Source: Microbacterium nymphoidis
GTDB lineage: Bacteria > Actinomycetota > Actinomycetes > Actinomycetales > Microbacteriaceae
Length of the DNA stretch: 64,000 nucleotides
Assembly: GCF_021044885.1 (NCBI RefSeq)
Contig: NZ_JAJNOD010000001.1
Span: 1,798,001-1,862,000, forward strand
Reading direction: 5' to 3'
The number at the start of each line of letters is the position of its first letter. Position 1 is the stretch's first letter. The position numbers and the translations under genes are program-made. Positions 16,849 through 25,117 of this stretch are shown piece by piece. Below the pieces are notes generated by a model that ran no database searches, was not told the origin of the DNA, and was given only the letters and a program-made list of their open reading frames with translations.

Positions 16849-17202
16849 AACGTCATTCCTTCTGTGCTTGGGACCGCGTGTGCGATCCCCGTAACCGTGA
16901 CGATGCCGCCGCGGAGCTTTGCGGGCGATACGCGAATGAGCGCTCGCCGGGGGAGTGGATGTCGCGGATACGAGAGCGTGGGCGGCATCGAGCGCATCGC
17001 GAGCCTCCGCCAGGGTGGCGGCGTACGCGAGCGGCACGGCGTGGGCGTCGTGCGTGACGAATCGTCCGGCGTCTTCAGCGACGAAGCCGGCGAATTCGCC
17101 GTGCAGGGTCGCGACGTGAACGTCGTGGTCGGCCTGACGCCACACCAGCTGGGCAGACGTCGGCGGAGGAGGAAATGCAGGAAAAGTGATGAAAACAGCC
17201 AA
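16849..17202 (-). other. Coding-like ORF fused in frame ahead of the cold-shock gene
   Basis: This frame runs from an ATG at 17202 straight into the cold-shock ATG with no stop. The middle part ([20 protein letters not shown], then a helix [15 protein letters not shown]) has third-position G/C and balanced composition typical of real genes, while the last 40 codons before the cold-shock start are Arg/Pro-rich and look non-coding. I do not recognise a family. It may be a small gene that has lost its stop, or an N-terminally extended cold-shock protein. A TAGAGT element on the minus strand (17347-17342) may be the promoter. The remaining 17203-17482 holds no other supported gene. Confidence 0.4.
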
Positions 17203-17482
17203 TCAAAGTGACGGGGCGTGCACCGACTCTGGTGCCGCGGGGCAGGTGATCCGAGGAACACCCACTCGAAGTAAAACGAGCCATGAAGCCGGTCCGAAGA
17301 TCTTCGGGGGAGAAACGCGACTTCAGTTGCCTGAACGCACAACTCTAGCAGATCAGGACGAAGCGCGCGGCCCTCGTCCGAAATGATGAGGCGAAGTTCA
17401 CCCGTGTTCACGATGCGGCGGGTGCGCCCTGCTGCTGAAGTGGATGACGGCTCCCCTCCCTCACCGCAAGACAGGACGTCCC

Positions 17483-17920
17483 ATGAAGAAACTGCTCTAC
17501 GCCGCGTTCGGCTACCTTCTCATCGGAGTCGGTTCCGGACTGTTCTACCGGGAATTCACGAAGGCGAACGACTTCCCCGAGGGCGCGGCCACACAGCTCG
17601 GGCTCGCCCACACGCATCTGCTGACCCTCGGATTCATCGTGCTGCTGATCGTGCTCGTCATCGAGAAGGTGTTCTCACTGTCTCGCAGTCCGAAGCTGTT
17701 CGCCTGGTTCTTCTGGCTCTACAACGCCGGCGTTGTGCTCACCTCCGCGATGCTCGTCTGGCATGGGATCCTCACGGTCCTGGGTCGCGAAGCGGGCGGG
17801 ATGATCGCCGGAATCGCCGGCCTCGGTCACATCCTCATCACCGCGGGACTCATCATCTTCTTCGTCGCGCTCCGGCGAGCCGTGAGCGACAGCACCGCCG
17901 ACGTCGCCGCGGTCGCCTGA
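17483..17920 (+). CDS. DUF2871 family membrane protein
   Basis: A 145-residue protein with four membrane helices: MKKLLYAAFGYLLIGVGSGL, LAHTHLLTLGFIVLLIVLVIE, LFAWFFWLYNAGVVLTSAML and IAGLGHILITAGLIIFFVAL. Conserved histidines (LAHTHLLTLG and GLGHI) suggest a heme-like or metal-binding role similar to other small respiratory-type membrane proteins, but no function is established. AGGA lies seven bases before the ATG. The next gene starts 19 bases after its stop with its own -10 box. Confidence 0.75.
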   Translation: MKKLLYAAFGYLLIGVGSGLFYREFTKANDFPEGAATQLGLAHTHLLTLGFIVLLIVLVIEKVFSLSRSPKLFAWFFWLYNAGVVLTSAMLVWHGILTVLGREAGGMIAGIAGLGHILITAGLIIFFVALRRAVSDSTADVAAVA

Positions 17921-17939
17921 CGGCGTTAGGCTCGGCCGC

Positions 17940-18449
17940 ATGACCCTCGAGGACCTCCTGCTCCGGCTCGACCGCATCGCGGGCGGACGTCAGGCCGGCG
18001 TCCTCATCTCCCCGGAGCACCGCGCGCACCCGCGCACGCGCCGCGCCTTCACCTGGATCATGTGGCTTCTGGTGGCCGAGCTCGTGCTCGGTGCCGCTGC
18101 GGTCGTGTTCGCCGTGGCCCAGGCGGCCGCCGGGGAATCCGTGCCGTTCGCGGTCTGGATGCGAACTTTCATCGTCTTCGCGATGACGGTCACACTGTTC
18201 TACTTCGCGTGGCGCGCTGCGCGCGGATGGCGGTGGGCCTATCTCCGATTGCGGCTGTTCTCGCAGATCTTCCCCGTCATCACGCTCGTGATGGCGGCTA
18301 TTCCGGGACTGTATCCCGCGTGGATGGTCACCGAGCAGATCGTCTTCAGCCTGATCATGATCGGGGTGGCCGACTTCCTCACCAGCGATCACATGAGAAT
18401 GGCCTTCGCTGCTCCGAAGGACGGCGAAGCAGGTGACACGCCCGCCTAG
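17940..18449 (+). CDS. Four-helix integral membrane protein, hypothetical
   Basis: A 169-residue protein with a short cytoplasmic N-terminus (MTLEDLLLRLDRIAGGRQAG) followed by four hydrophobic segments between about residues 38 and 150. I do not recognise a family. There is no ribosome site, but TAGGCT (17927-17932) sits seven bases before the ATG, consistent with a leaderless transcript separate from the DUF2871 gene. A role cannot be assigned. Confidence 0.65.
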   Translation: MTLEDLLLRLDRIAGGRQAGVLISPEHRAHPRTRRAFTWIMWLLVAELVLGAAAVVFAVAQAAAGESVPFAVWMRTFIVFAMTVTLFYFAWRAARGWRWAYLRLRLFSQIFPVITLVMAAIPGLYPAWMVTEQIVFSLIMIGVADFLTSDHMRMAFAAPKDGEAGDTPA

Positions 18450-18486
18450 CGGTACCGGCCGACAGGTGGCCGGCGAGCTCCCCGAT

Positions 18487-18516
18487 TTGACCCTCACGTT
18501 GCGTGAGGGCAGAGCG
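18487..18516 (+). promoter_or_regulatory. MerR-type promoter/operator
   Basis: A TTGACC -35 box (18487-18492) is followed by the dyad CCCTCACG-TTG-CGTGAGGG (18491-18509) filling the spacer, and a weak -10 (AGAGCG, about 18511-18516). A dyad inside a long spacer is the signature of MerR activation by DNA untwisting. The predicted start point falls at the ATG of the VOC gene (18525). Confidence 0.8.
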
Positions 18517-18524
18517 TGGAGTCC

Positions 18525-19061
18525 ATGAGCACCTACTACAACGCCTTCGAGGTGAGCCCGGTCCCCGCCCCCGGTCCCGACGCGGTCGCCCCCGAGCCTT
18601 TCCACGGGATCTACGGGATGCCGTCCTTCGTGACGATCCCGACGGCCGATCTGACCGCGTCCGTCGACTTCTGGACCCGCGGCCTGGACTTCTTCGAGCT
18701 GTTCAGCGTGCCGGGCCAGCTCGTGCACCTGCGCCGATGGGCGTTCCAGGATGTCCTGCTGGTCCCGACCACGTCCGTTCCGGATCGGGTGCCGGCGGTG
18801 AGCTTCAGCTTCGCGTGCGTGTTGAGCCAGGTCGACGGCCTGGTGACCACGTGCCGCGCCCACGGCGCGGGCGTGGTGAGTGAGCCCCGGGACACGCCGT
18901 GGGGCACCCGCGATGTCGACGTGATCACGCCGGAGCGCGTTCGAGTCGTATTCACTGCCGCGAAGCCGTTCGACCCCGCCAGCCAGACCGCCAGGAACCT
19001 CGAAGCGATCGGCATCACCGCGCCAGAGCCCGACGGGGAGAAGAATGGAGCGCATGCCTGA
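18525..19061 (+). CDS. VOC (glyoxalase/bleomycin-resistance-fold) protein
   Basis: A 178-residue vicinal-oxygen-chelate protein: the first betaalphabetabetabeta module begins PSFVTIPTADLTASVDFWTRGLDFFELF and the second SFSFACVLSQVDGLVTTCRAHGAGVV...ITPERVRVVFT. Members act as metal-dependent enzymes or as drug-binding resistance proteins. It is driven by a MerR-type promoter and overlaps by 17 bases with a TipAS-type regulator gene, so a role in antibiotic or xenobiotic binding is plausible. The ATG at 18525 agrees with a leaderless transcript; an in-frame GTG at 18516 lies inside the promoter. Confidence 0.8.
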   Translation: MSTYYNAFEVSPVPAPGPDAVAPEPFHGIYGMPSFVTIPTADLTASVDFWTRGLDFFELFSVPGQLVHLRRWAFQDVLLVPTTSVPDRVPAVSFSFACVLSQVDGLVTTCRAHGAGVVSEPRDTPWGTRDVDVITPERVRVVFTAAKPFDPASQTARNLEAIGITAPEPDGEKNGAHA

Positions 19062-19857
19062 TCACCGCGACGCCGTGGATCTGACCGTGGGTCAGGCCTC
19101 GGCCCGCGTGGGCGTGACGGTGCGGACCTTGCATCACTGGGATGAGATCGCCCTCGCGAAGCCGTCGTCACGGTCAGCTGCCGGGTACCGGCTCTACGCC
19201 GAGGCCGACCTGGAGCGGCTGCGGCGCATCGTCGTCTACCGCGAGCTGGGGCTCAGCCTGGACGCCATCCGGAGCATCCTCGACGATCCGGATGCGGCCG
19301 TTGTCGATGCGCTGCGTGCCCAGCAAGACCAGCTGGCGACACGGATCGAGCATCTCAACGCCCTGAGCGATGACCTGGCCCGAATGGCCGCTGCCCACGA
19401 ACGCGGTCTGCTCCTCACTCCTGAGGAACAGACCGCGACGTTCGGGCCGGGGTGGGATCCGCAGTGGCCGGTCGAGGCGCGGCACCGTTACGGCGATACT
19501 CCCGAGTGGAGGCAATATGCCGAACGCTCTGCGTCACGTACCGCAAAGGAGTGGCAGGCCGTCGCCGATGGGGCCACGGCGCTCGATCAGACATTGGCCG
19601 ATGCCATGGACGCCGGAGTCGAGCCGGGGAGCCCCGCTGCGGACGTTCTCGTGGAACAGCACCGCGCGGTGTTCTCGGCCTACTTCCCGATCACCCGGCG
19701 CATGCAGGTCGTCCTCGGCCGTATGTATGAAGCCAATCCGGAGTACGCCGCCCATTACGACGCGATCCGCACCGGCCTGGCTTCGTGGTTGCGAACCATC
19801 ATCGACGCCAGCGCGCGGACCCACGGCATCGACCCCGATGCGGCCTCGTGGGAGTAG
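19045..19857 (+). CDS. MerR-family regulator with TipAS effector domain
   Basis: A 270-residue TipA-like activator. The N-terminal MerR winged helix-turn-helix is LTVGQASARVGVTVRTLHHWDE, a coiled-coil linker follows (VDALRAQQDQLATRIEHLNAL), and the C-terminal half (about 120-260) has the TipAS pattern RYGDTPEWRQYAERSASRTAKEW and HRAVFSAYFPITRRMQVVLG. TipAS domains bind thiopeptides and similar antibiotics. It overlaps the VOC gene and very likely activates the dyad promoter in front of that gene, including its own synthesis. ATG 19045 follows GGGGAGA; ATG 19054 is an alternative. Confidence 0.9.
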   Translation: MERMPDHRDAVDLTVGQASARVGVTVRTLHHWDEIALAKPSSRSAAGYRLYAEADLERLRRIVVYRELGLSLDAIRSILDDPDAAVVDALRAQQDQLATRIEHLNALSDDLARMAAAHERGLLLTPEEQTATFGPGWDPQWPVEARHRYGDTPEWRQYAERSASRTAKEWQAVADGATALDQTLADAMDAGVEPGSPAADVLVEQHRAVFSAYFPITRRMQVVLGRMYEANPEYAAHYDAIRTGLASWLRTIIDASARTHGIDPDAASWE

Positions 19858-19936
19858 AGGTCGCACGCCCTCACCGGGATGGGGAGTCGCGCCATGACCC
19901 TCCGCCCGCGATCCCGCAGGACAGCCGTGCGAGGCG

Positions 19937-20788
19937 TCACGCGACGGTCAGCGGCGTCCGCGGTGCGATCGCCCCGAGAAGCCGCAGCTTCTCCTGACTC
20001 TCCGAGCCTGGCGCCGCAGTGTAGACCAGCAGGGCGTGCGCCTGCTCGGGATCGAGCAGGGTCTGGCAGGTGAGGACGATCTCGCCCAGCTGCGGGTGGC
20101 GGAACCGCTTGACGGCGCGGGGTCGCAACCCCACCTCCTGCCGGTCCCAGATGGACCGGAACTCCGCGCTGAGCTCACGAAGGGCGCGTCCATACTGCCC
20201 GGCGCGCGAGTCATCGCCGCGCCGGGCGATCACCTCGCGCAACCCCGACACCCACAGGCGGGACAGGAACTCGTGCTCGCTCGGTTCGTACAGGTCCCTG
20301 CTGCGAGGATCGCTGAACCACCGATACCCGAGGCTTCGCTCCGGCCCGCGCAACAGTGCCGTACCGCCCGTGAGCGCGACGCCCAGCGGTGTCTGCCGCA
20401 GGGTCTCTCCCAGTTCCGTGACCACCTCAGCCGGGGTGTCGGCCAGCCGATCCAGGATCCGCAGCATGCCGGGACTGACATGCTCGCTGTCGGCGCCGCG
20501 CGCAGGTGGCTGGTGCCCGGCCAGCCGGAACAGATGATCGCGTTCGTCGACGCTGAGGTGCAGGCCCAGGGCGATCGCGGCGAGCATCTGCTCGGAAGGG
20601 ATCGGACCGTCGCCACGCTCCAGCCGGGCGTAGTAGTCGGGCGACATATGGCTGAGCCCCGCGACCTCCTCGCGTCGCAGCCCCTCGGTGCGCCGCCGCG
20701 AACCTCGCGCCAGCCCGACGTCTTCTGGTTGCAGCGACCCGCGCCGAGTGCGCAGGAACTCGGCCAGAGCCGTTCTGTTCACCGTCAT
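19937..20788 (-). CDS. XRE-family regulator with MmyB-like ligand-binding domain
   Basis: A 283-residue regulator. The N-terminal helix-turn-helix (FLRTRRGSLQPEDV...RRTEGLRREEVAGLSHMSPDYYARLERG) is the form found in actinobacterial XRE regulators of the MmyB type, and the remaining two thirds (from about residue 105) match the PAS-like MmyB ligand-binding domain (HEFLSRLWVSGLREVIARRG..., VKRFRHPQLGEIVLTCQTL). It probably represses the divergent SDR gene 103 bases away and senses a lipid-like ligand. The start has GGGGAG at good spacing. Confidence 0.9.
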   Translation of the reverse strand: MTVNRTALAEFLRTRRGSLQPEDVGLARGSRRRTEGLRREEVAGLSHMSPDYYARLERGDGPIPSEQMLAAIALGLHLSVDERDHLFRLAGHQPPARGADSEHVSPGMLRILDRLADTPAEVVTELGETLRQTPLGVALTGGTALLRGPERSLGYRWFSDPRSRDLYEPSEHEFLSRLWVSGLREVIARRGDDSRAGQYGRALRELSAEFRSIWDRQEVGLRPRAVKRFRHPQLGEIVLTCQTLLDPEQAHALLVYTAAPGSESQEKLRLLGAIAPRTPLTVA

Positions 20789-20891
20789 CGGATCTCCCCT
20801 CGATCAGCACGATCCTCGCATCCATGCGGCGGCGTATCCACGACCTGGGAAGTCCTGGATGACGCGGAAGTGCCGGCACAGGATGAGAGCC

Positions 20892-21818
20892 ATGAACTCG
20901 CATCTCGATCTGCCGTCACTCACCCACCAGCGCGCCGTGGTCACGGGCGCGAGCGATGGGATCGGCCTCCGTATCGCCACGCGCCTCGCCGAAGCGGGCG
21001 CCGACATCGTGCTCCCCGTGCGCAACTCCGCGAAGGGAGAGGCCGCGATGGACACGATCCGCGCCGCCGTCCCCGCCGCACGGGTGCGTAGCGAACAGCT
21101 GGATCTGTCAGAGCTGGCATCGGTCGCCTCGTTCGGTGCGATGATGCGGGACCGGGGCGAGCCGATCCACCTGCTGATCAACAACGCGGGCGTCATGACA
21201 CCGCCGGCGCGGCAGAGCACGGGCGACGGCTTCGAGGTGCAGCTGGGGACGAATCACCTGGGCCACGTGGCGCTGATAGCCCAGCTGTTCCCCCTTCTTC
21301 GCGCAGGCCGCGCACGAATCACCTCGCAGGTGAGTGTGGCCGCGAGCCGCGGGACGATCGCGTGGGACGATCTGAACAGCACGCGCTCCTATGACGGCAT
21401 GCGTGCCTACCGGCAGTCGAAGATCGCGCTCGGGCTGTTCGCCCTGGAGCTGGACCGCCGGAGCGCGCGCGGCGGCTGGGGCATCACCAGCAACCTCTCC
21501 CACCCGGGAGTCGCGCCCACGAGCCTGCTGTCGGCGCGACCTGAGCTCGGTCGCGCGACGGACACGCCGGAGGTCCGGATGATCCGCTGGGCCTCGGCAC
21601 GCGGACTGGTCGTCGGAACGCCGGAGACGGCGGCCCTTCCCGCCCTGCTGGCTGCCACATCCGGCCGCGGGGGTCTGCTCTTCGGCCCCCGCGGCCTCGG
21701 GCACCTCGGCGGCATGCCCGCGGAGCAGCGCCTCTACCGGCCGCTGCGCAGCGTCACCGATGCGGAGCGCATCTGGGAGGTGTCGGAAGGGCTCATCGGC
21801 ACACCGTTGCCCAGCTGA
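20892..21818 (+). CDS. Short-chain dehydrogenase/reductase (SDR)
   Basis: A 308-residue NAD(P)-dependent oxidoreductase of the retinol-dehydrogenase-like SDR branch. TGASDGIG (18-25) binds the cofactor, NNAG (97-100) is present, and the catalytic residues are Tyr173 and Lys177 in YRQSK with Ser148 likely. It is longer than a classical 250-residue SDR because of a C-terminal extension. It is divergent from an MmyB-type regulator, a very common pair in actinobacteria, which suggests control by that protein. The substrate is unknown. Confidence 0.9.
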   Translation: MNSHLDLPSLTHQRAVVTGASDGIGLRIATRLAEAGADIVLPVRNSAKGEAAMDTIRAAVPAARVRSEQLDLSELASVASFGAMMRDRGEPIHLLINNAGVMTPPARQSTGDGFEVQLGTNHLGHVALIAQLFPLLRAGRARITSQVSVAASRGTIAWDDLNSTRSYDGMRAYRQSKIALGLFALELDRRSARGGWGITSNLSHPGVAPTSLLSARPELGRATDTPEVRMIRWASARGLVVGTPETAALPALLAATSGRGGLLFGPRGLGHLGGMPAEQRLYRPLRSVTDAERIWEVSEGLIGTPLPS

Positions 21819-21869
21819 CTCAGGCGAGTACCGCGAGAGGCCGGCCCAGCGCACCGGTCAAGGAGATTG

Positions 21870-21898
21870 TTGCCTCCGGAGGGCGCGGAGCGTACGCT
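21870..21898 (+). promoter_or_regulatory. Promoter for leaderless NAD-binding protein gene
   Basis: TTGCCT (21870-21875), a 17-base spacer and TACGCT (21893-21898) end seven bases before the ATG at 21906. No ribosome site is present, in agreement with leaderless translation. Confidence 0.55.
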
Positions 21899-21905
21899 TT
21901 TGAAC

Positions 21906-22814
21906 ATGTTCAGTAATTCACGATCGCCTCGCATCGCGATCACCGGCGGCACCGGCTTCGTCGGCCGGCATCTGGCGGGTCGCTACCCGGAGGAACAGGT
22001 CGTGCTGGCATCGCGCCGGAGCGGCGTGGACGTCACCGATGCCGAATCGCTGGCGCGCGCCTTCGAGGGGTGCGATGTGGTCGCGCACTTCGCCGGGATC
22101 AACCGGGAGATCGGCTCCCAGACGTTCCAGCGCGTGCACGTGGACGGCACTGCCGCCGTGATCGACGCCGCGCGGCGAGCCGGGGTGCGCAAGCTCATTC
22201 TGCTTAGCTTCCTCCGTGCCCGGCCAGGGACGAACTCCGGGTACCACCAGTCGAAGTGGGAGGCAGAGGAGCTGGTTCGTGCATCAGGGCTGGACTACAC
22301 GATCCTGAAGGCCGGCATGATCTACGGCCGCGGGGACCACCTCGTGGACCACCTCAGCCGCACGGTCCAGACCCTGCCGCTGTTCGCGGCGGTCGGTCTC
22401 CACGAGAAGCCGATCGCACCGATCGCGGTGGAAGAGCTCGTCGACGTCACCGTCGCCGCCATCGACGGCCGGCTCCCGCGGAGCACGGTGGCGGTGCGGG
22501 GCGGCGAGACCCTGATGCTCAGCGACGCCGTCCGGCGTGTGGCCGCCACGATCGGACGACGGGTGTGGGTTCTGCGCGCACCCATCGCCTTCCACTACGT
22601 CCTCGCGCAGCTGGCCGAGTGGACGATGCGCGTACCGCTGCTGGCCAAGGCCCAGGCGATGATGCTCGCCGAGGGCGTTGTGGAGGCGGCACCTCCCGCC
22701 GACGAGCTGCCCGACGATCTCGCCCCTCGTCGACTCTTCGACACCGACGCCATCCGTGCCGCACTGCCCGACGCCGGACGTTTCGGTCTCGCGGATCTCC
22801 GCGGGCGCGGATAG
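21906..22814 (+). CDS. NAD(P)-binding epimerase-like protein (atypical SDR)
   Basis: A 302-residue extended/atypical SDR. The cofactor loop is TGGTGFVG, then VVAHFAGINREIG, and YHQSKWEAEELVRASGLDYTILKAGMIYG contains the YxxxK catalytic pair and the typical NmrA/complex-I-subunit-like continuation. The C-terminal 100 residues are hydrophobic and less conserved. It resembles NAD(P)H-binding proteins annotated as quinone-oxidoreductase subunits or epimerases; the exact role is unclear. The leaderless start at 21906 is supported by a promoter seven bases upstream. Confidence 0.8.
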   Translation: MFSNSRSPRIAITGGTGFVGRHLAGRYPEEQVVLASRRSGVDVTDAESLARAFEGCDVVAHFAGINREIGSQTFQRVHVDGTAAVIDAARRAGVRKLILLSFLRARPGTNSGYHQSKWEAEELVRASGLDYTILKAGMIYGRGDHLVDHLSRTVQTLPLFAAVGLHEKPIAPIAVEELVDVTVAAIDGRLPRSTVAVRGGETLMLSDAVRRVAATIGRRVWVLRAPIAFHYVLAQLAEWTMRVPLLAKAQAMMLAEGVVEAAPPADELPDDLAPRRLFDTDAIRAALPDAGRFGLADLRGRG

Positions 22815-22901
22815 CCACCGTCCTGCGGCACGCTCACCCCGCGTCATGGAGCGAACGCGGGAGGACGGCCGGCAGGCATGCTCTCGCGGGCGCGGGGACG
22901 C

Positions 22902-22937
22902 CGAGGTCCATATGCCCGTACGGGCATATGGACCTCG
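22902..22937. terminator. Perfect 36-bp palindrome between convergent genes
   Basis: CGAGGTCCATATGCCCG (22902-22918) is followed by TA and its exact inverted copy (22921-22937). Being fully symmetric, it would form the same hairpin in RNA from both strands and serves both the epimerase-like gene and the convergent LysR gene. The rest of 22815-23021 shows nothing else. Confidence 0.7.
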
Positions 22938-23021
22938 TCGGCCCGATCGGTGATCGCTGCGGATATGACGAAGTGCCAGTCCCTCGGGAGCCCGGTCAAA
23001 CTCGGAGCGCCCGCCACGGCG

Positions 23022-23933
23022 TCAGCCCGACGCCGTTACGGCGGCGACGACCTCCAAGAACTTGCGCGCCGTGGCGGAGGGCTCGGCCCCCAGCCACACA
23101 GCCGTGAGAGGACGTTCGATCCGCAGCCCACGGATCGGCACCGGCACGAGCCGGGCGGCACGGATGTCATCGGCCACCGCAAGGGCGCTGAGGGCGCCCG
23201 GGGCGAGCCCACCCATCACAGCGCTGCGAACGGCGAGGGTCGTCGAGAGCACCGCGGCAGGAGCCGCGAAGTCGCCGTGACCGGCATGGGCCAGCGCGTC
23301 CTCCAGCGCCTGTCGCGTGCCACTTCCCACTTCTCGAACCACGAGGCTCGTGGCCGCCAGGTCGGCGGCAGACACTCGACCGCGCGTCGCCCACGGATGC
23401 CCACGGGGGACCACCACCACGATGGCGTCGCGGGCGACGACGACGGATCCGAGATCGCCGGGGGCGACGGGAGTCTCGACGAAGCCCAGGTCCGCGGAGC
23501 CGGAGCGCACCGCCTCGATGACGGCCGTGCTGTTCGCGGCCTCCAGCCGAATGGCGGGGCCGTCGTCGCCCGTCGAGACACGCCACGCGGCCACCCAGGC
23601 AGGCATCAGGTGTTCGGCGATCGTCAGGCTGGCCGCGACCCGGACGGTGCCGCGCCGGTCGGTGCGGAGTGCCGCGGTGGCCGCGGCGAAGTCATCGGCG
23701 GCGGCGAGCAGCGGCGCCGCCCACCCCACCACGAGTTCACCGGCCGTCGTCAATCGGGACCCTCGGGCAGAGCGTACGAGCAGGACGGCATCCAGTGACG
23801 ACTCCAGCGCCCGGATGCGCGCGGACACCGCTTGCTGACTGATGCCCAGGTGCGCGGCGGCAGCGGAGATGCTGCCGCCGGTCGCGGCGAGCGTGAGCGC
23901 ACGTACGGCGTCGAGGTCGGGTTCTGCAGCCAT
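23022..23933 (-). CDS. LysR-family regulator beside yeiH-like gene
   Basis: A 303-residue LysR regulator: helix-turn-helix at residues 8-60 (LDAVRALTLAATGGSISAAA, then LGISQQAVSARIRALESSL), then a two-lobe periplasmic-binding-like effector domain (TVRVAASLTIAEHLMPAW... DLGFVETPV... VVVVPRGHPWA). ATG 23933 has GAAGGAG five bases upstream, better than an in-frame ATG at 23957 that lies in the operator. It is divergent from a YeiH-family transporter gene, the same layout as yeiE-yeiH in enterobacteria, so it probably controls that gene. Confidence 0.9.
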   Translation of the reverse strand: MAAEPDLDAVRALTLAATGGSISAAAAHLGISQQAVSARIRALESSLDAVLLVRSARGSRLTTAGELVVGWAAPLLAAADDFAAATAALRTDRRGTVRVAASLTIAEHLMPAWVAAWRVSTGDDGPAIRLEAANSTAVIEAVRSGSADLGFVETPVAPGDLGSVVVARDAIVVVVPRGHPWATRGRVSAADLAATSLVVREVGSGTRQALEDALAHAGHGDFAAPAAVLSTTLAVRSAVMGGLAPGALSALAVADDIRAARLVPVPIRGLRIERPLTAVWLGAEPSATARKFLEVVAAVTASG

Positions 23934-23945
23934 GTTCGCTCCTTC

Positions 23946-23968
23946 GGTCACAACCATAGCTTGTGACC
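23946..23968. promoter_or_regulatory. LysR operator dyad
   Basis: GGTCACAA (23946-23953) and its exact inverted copy TTGTGACC (23961-23968) are separated by seven bases in the divergent LysR/YeiH region. This fits the T-N11-A type dyad of LysR regulators. Binding by the adjacent LysR protein is inferred. Confidence 0.75.
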
Positions 23969-24020
23969 TGAACGCGAACGCGGACTGCCGCCCGACCCCC
24001 GTCGGCACAAGCCTGGAGTC

Positions 24021-25037
24021 ATGACCATCTCCCCCGTCGTTCGGTCCACCCTTCCCGGAGTGGGCGTGTGTCTCCTCGCCGCAGGCGTGTCGTACGCGGT
24101 CAGCCGTGTCGTGCCGGGTGCCAGCGCCCTGATTGTCGCGATCGTCCTCGGCGTGGTCGTCACGAACACGGTTCCGATCCCGACGGCGCTCACGGGCGGC
24201 ATCGACTTCTCCGCGAAGAAGCTGCTGCGTGCGGGCATCGTGCTTCTCGGGCTGCAGGTGGCTCTCACGGACATCGCGGGCCTCGGCGTACCCGTCCTGA
24301 TCGTGGTGGCGGGCATCGTCGCGGGCGGGCTCCTGGGCACCCTGCTGCTCGGACGCCTGCTGCGAGTGCCCGCCGGTCTGACGCTGCTCATCGCCTGCGG
24401 CTTCTCGATCTGCGGAGCCGCCGCGGTCGCGGGTGCCGCCGGGGTCACGGATCCGGACGATGAGGCCGAGCAGGATACTGTCACAGCCGTGGCGCTGGTC
24501 GTGATCTTCGGCACGCTCATGATCGGGCTCATCCCTCTCGCCTCCGCGCTGCTGGGGCTCGATCCCCGAATTGCGGGGATGTGGGCGGGCGGCTCGATCC
24601 ACGAGATCGCGCAGGTCGTCGCGGCGGGCGGCATCATCGGCGGCGGAGCGCTCACGGTGGCGGTCGTCGTCAAGCTCGCCCGGGTGCTGCTGCTGGCCCC
24701 GGTGATGGCGGCGCTGAGCGTCCGGGAGCGCCGTCTCAGCCGCCTCCACCGCACCGACGGGCCGTCCCGCAGACACCTTCCCCCGATCGTTCCCGCCTTC
24801 GTGATCGGCTTCATGCTGATGGTGCTCGTCCGGTCGTTCGTTCCGGTGCCCGAGCCCGTTCTCGCGGTCGGCGGTGCGGTGCAGACCACGCTGCTGGCTG
24901 CCGCGATGTTCGGGCTCGGCTGTGGCGTTCGTCTCCGCAGCCTGCTGCGCGTGGGCGCCCGCTCATTCGCCCTCGCAACCCTGTCGACGCTGCTGGTGAC
25001 CGGCCTTGCCTACGTCGGCGTGACGCTCGCTGCCTGA
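24021..25037 (+). CDS. YeiH-family putative sulfate/anion exporter
   Basis: A 338-residue membrane protein of the UPF0324/YeiH family with about ten helices. Family features include the IDFSAKKLLRAGIVLLGLQV segment, LLIACGFSICGAAAVAGAAGV and AGMWAGGSIHEIAQVVAAG. The family is named as putative sulfate exporters; evidence for the substrate is weak. Its ATG is preceded by CTGGAG. The divergent LysR regulator and the operator dyad suggest inducible expression. Confidence 0.88.
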   Translation: MTISPVVRSTLPGVGVCLLAAGVSYAVSRVVPGASALIVAIVLGVVVTNTVPIPTALTGGIDFSAKKLLRAGIVLLGLQVALTDIAGLGVPVLIVVAGIVAGGLLGTLLLGRLLRVPAGLTLLIACGFSICGAAAVAGAAGVTDPDDEAEQDTVTAVALVVIFGTLMIGLIPLASALLGLDPRIAGMWAGGSIHEIAQVVAAGGIIGGGALTVAVVVKLARVLLLAPVMAALSVRERRLSRLHRTDGPSRRHLPPIVPAFVIGFMLMVLVRSFVPVPEPVLAVGGAVQTTLLAAAMFGLGCGVRLRSLLRVGARSFALATLSTLLVTGLAYVGVTLAA

Positions 25038-25044
25038 GCCGGAA

Positions 25045-25115
25045 CCCCGTTCATTGCGCGCGATTGAACCCTATTCGCGCGGAATTGGAGCCAGGTGCGC
25101 GCAATGAAACCGGGG
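25045..25115. terminator. Bidirectional imperfect inverted repeat
   Basis: CCCCGTTCATTGCGCGC (25045-25061) pairs with GCGCGCAATGAAACCGGGG (25097-25115) with a two-base bulge. It fills the space between the convergent YeiH and APC permease genes. Confidence 0.6.
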
Positions 25116-25117
25116 GG

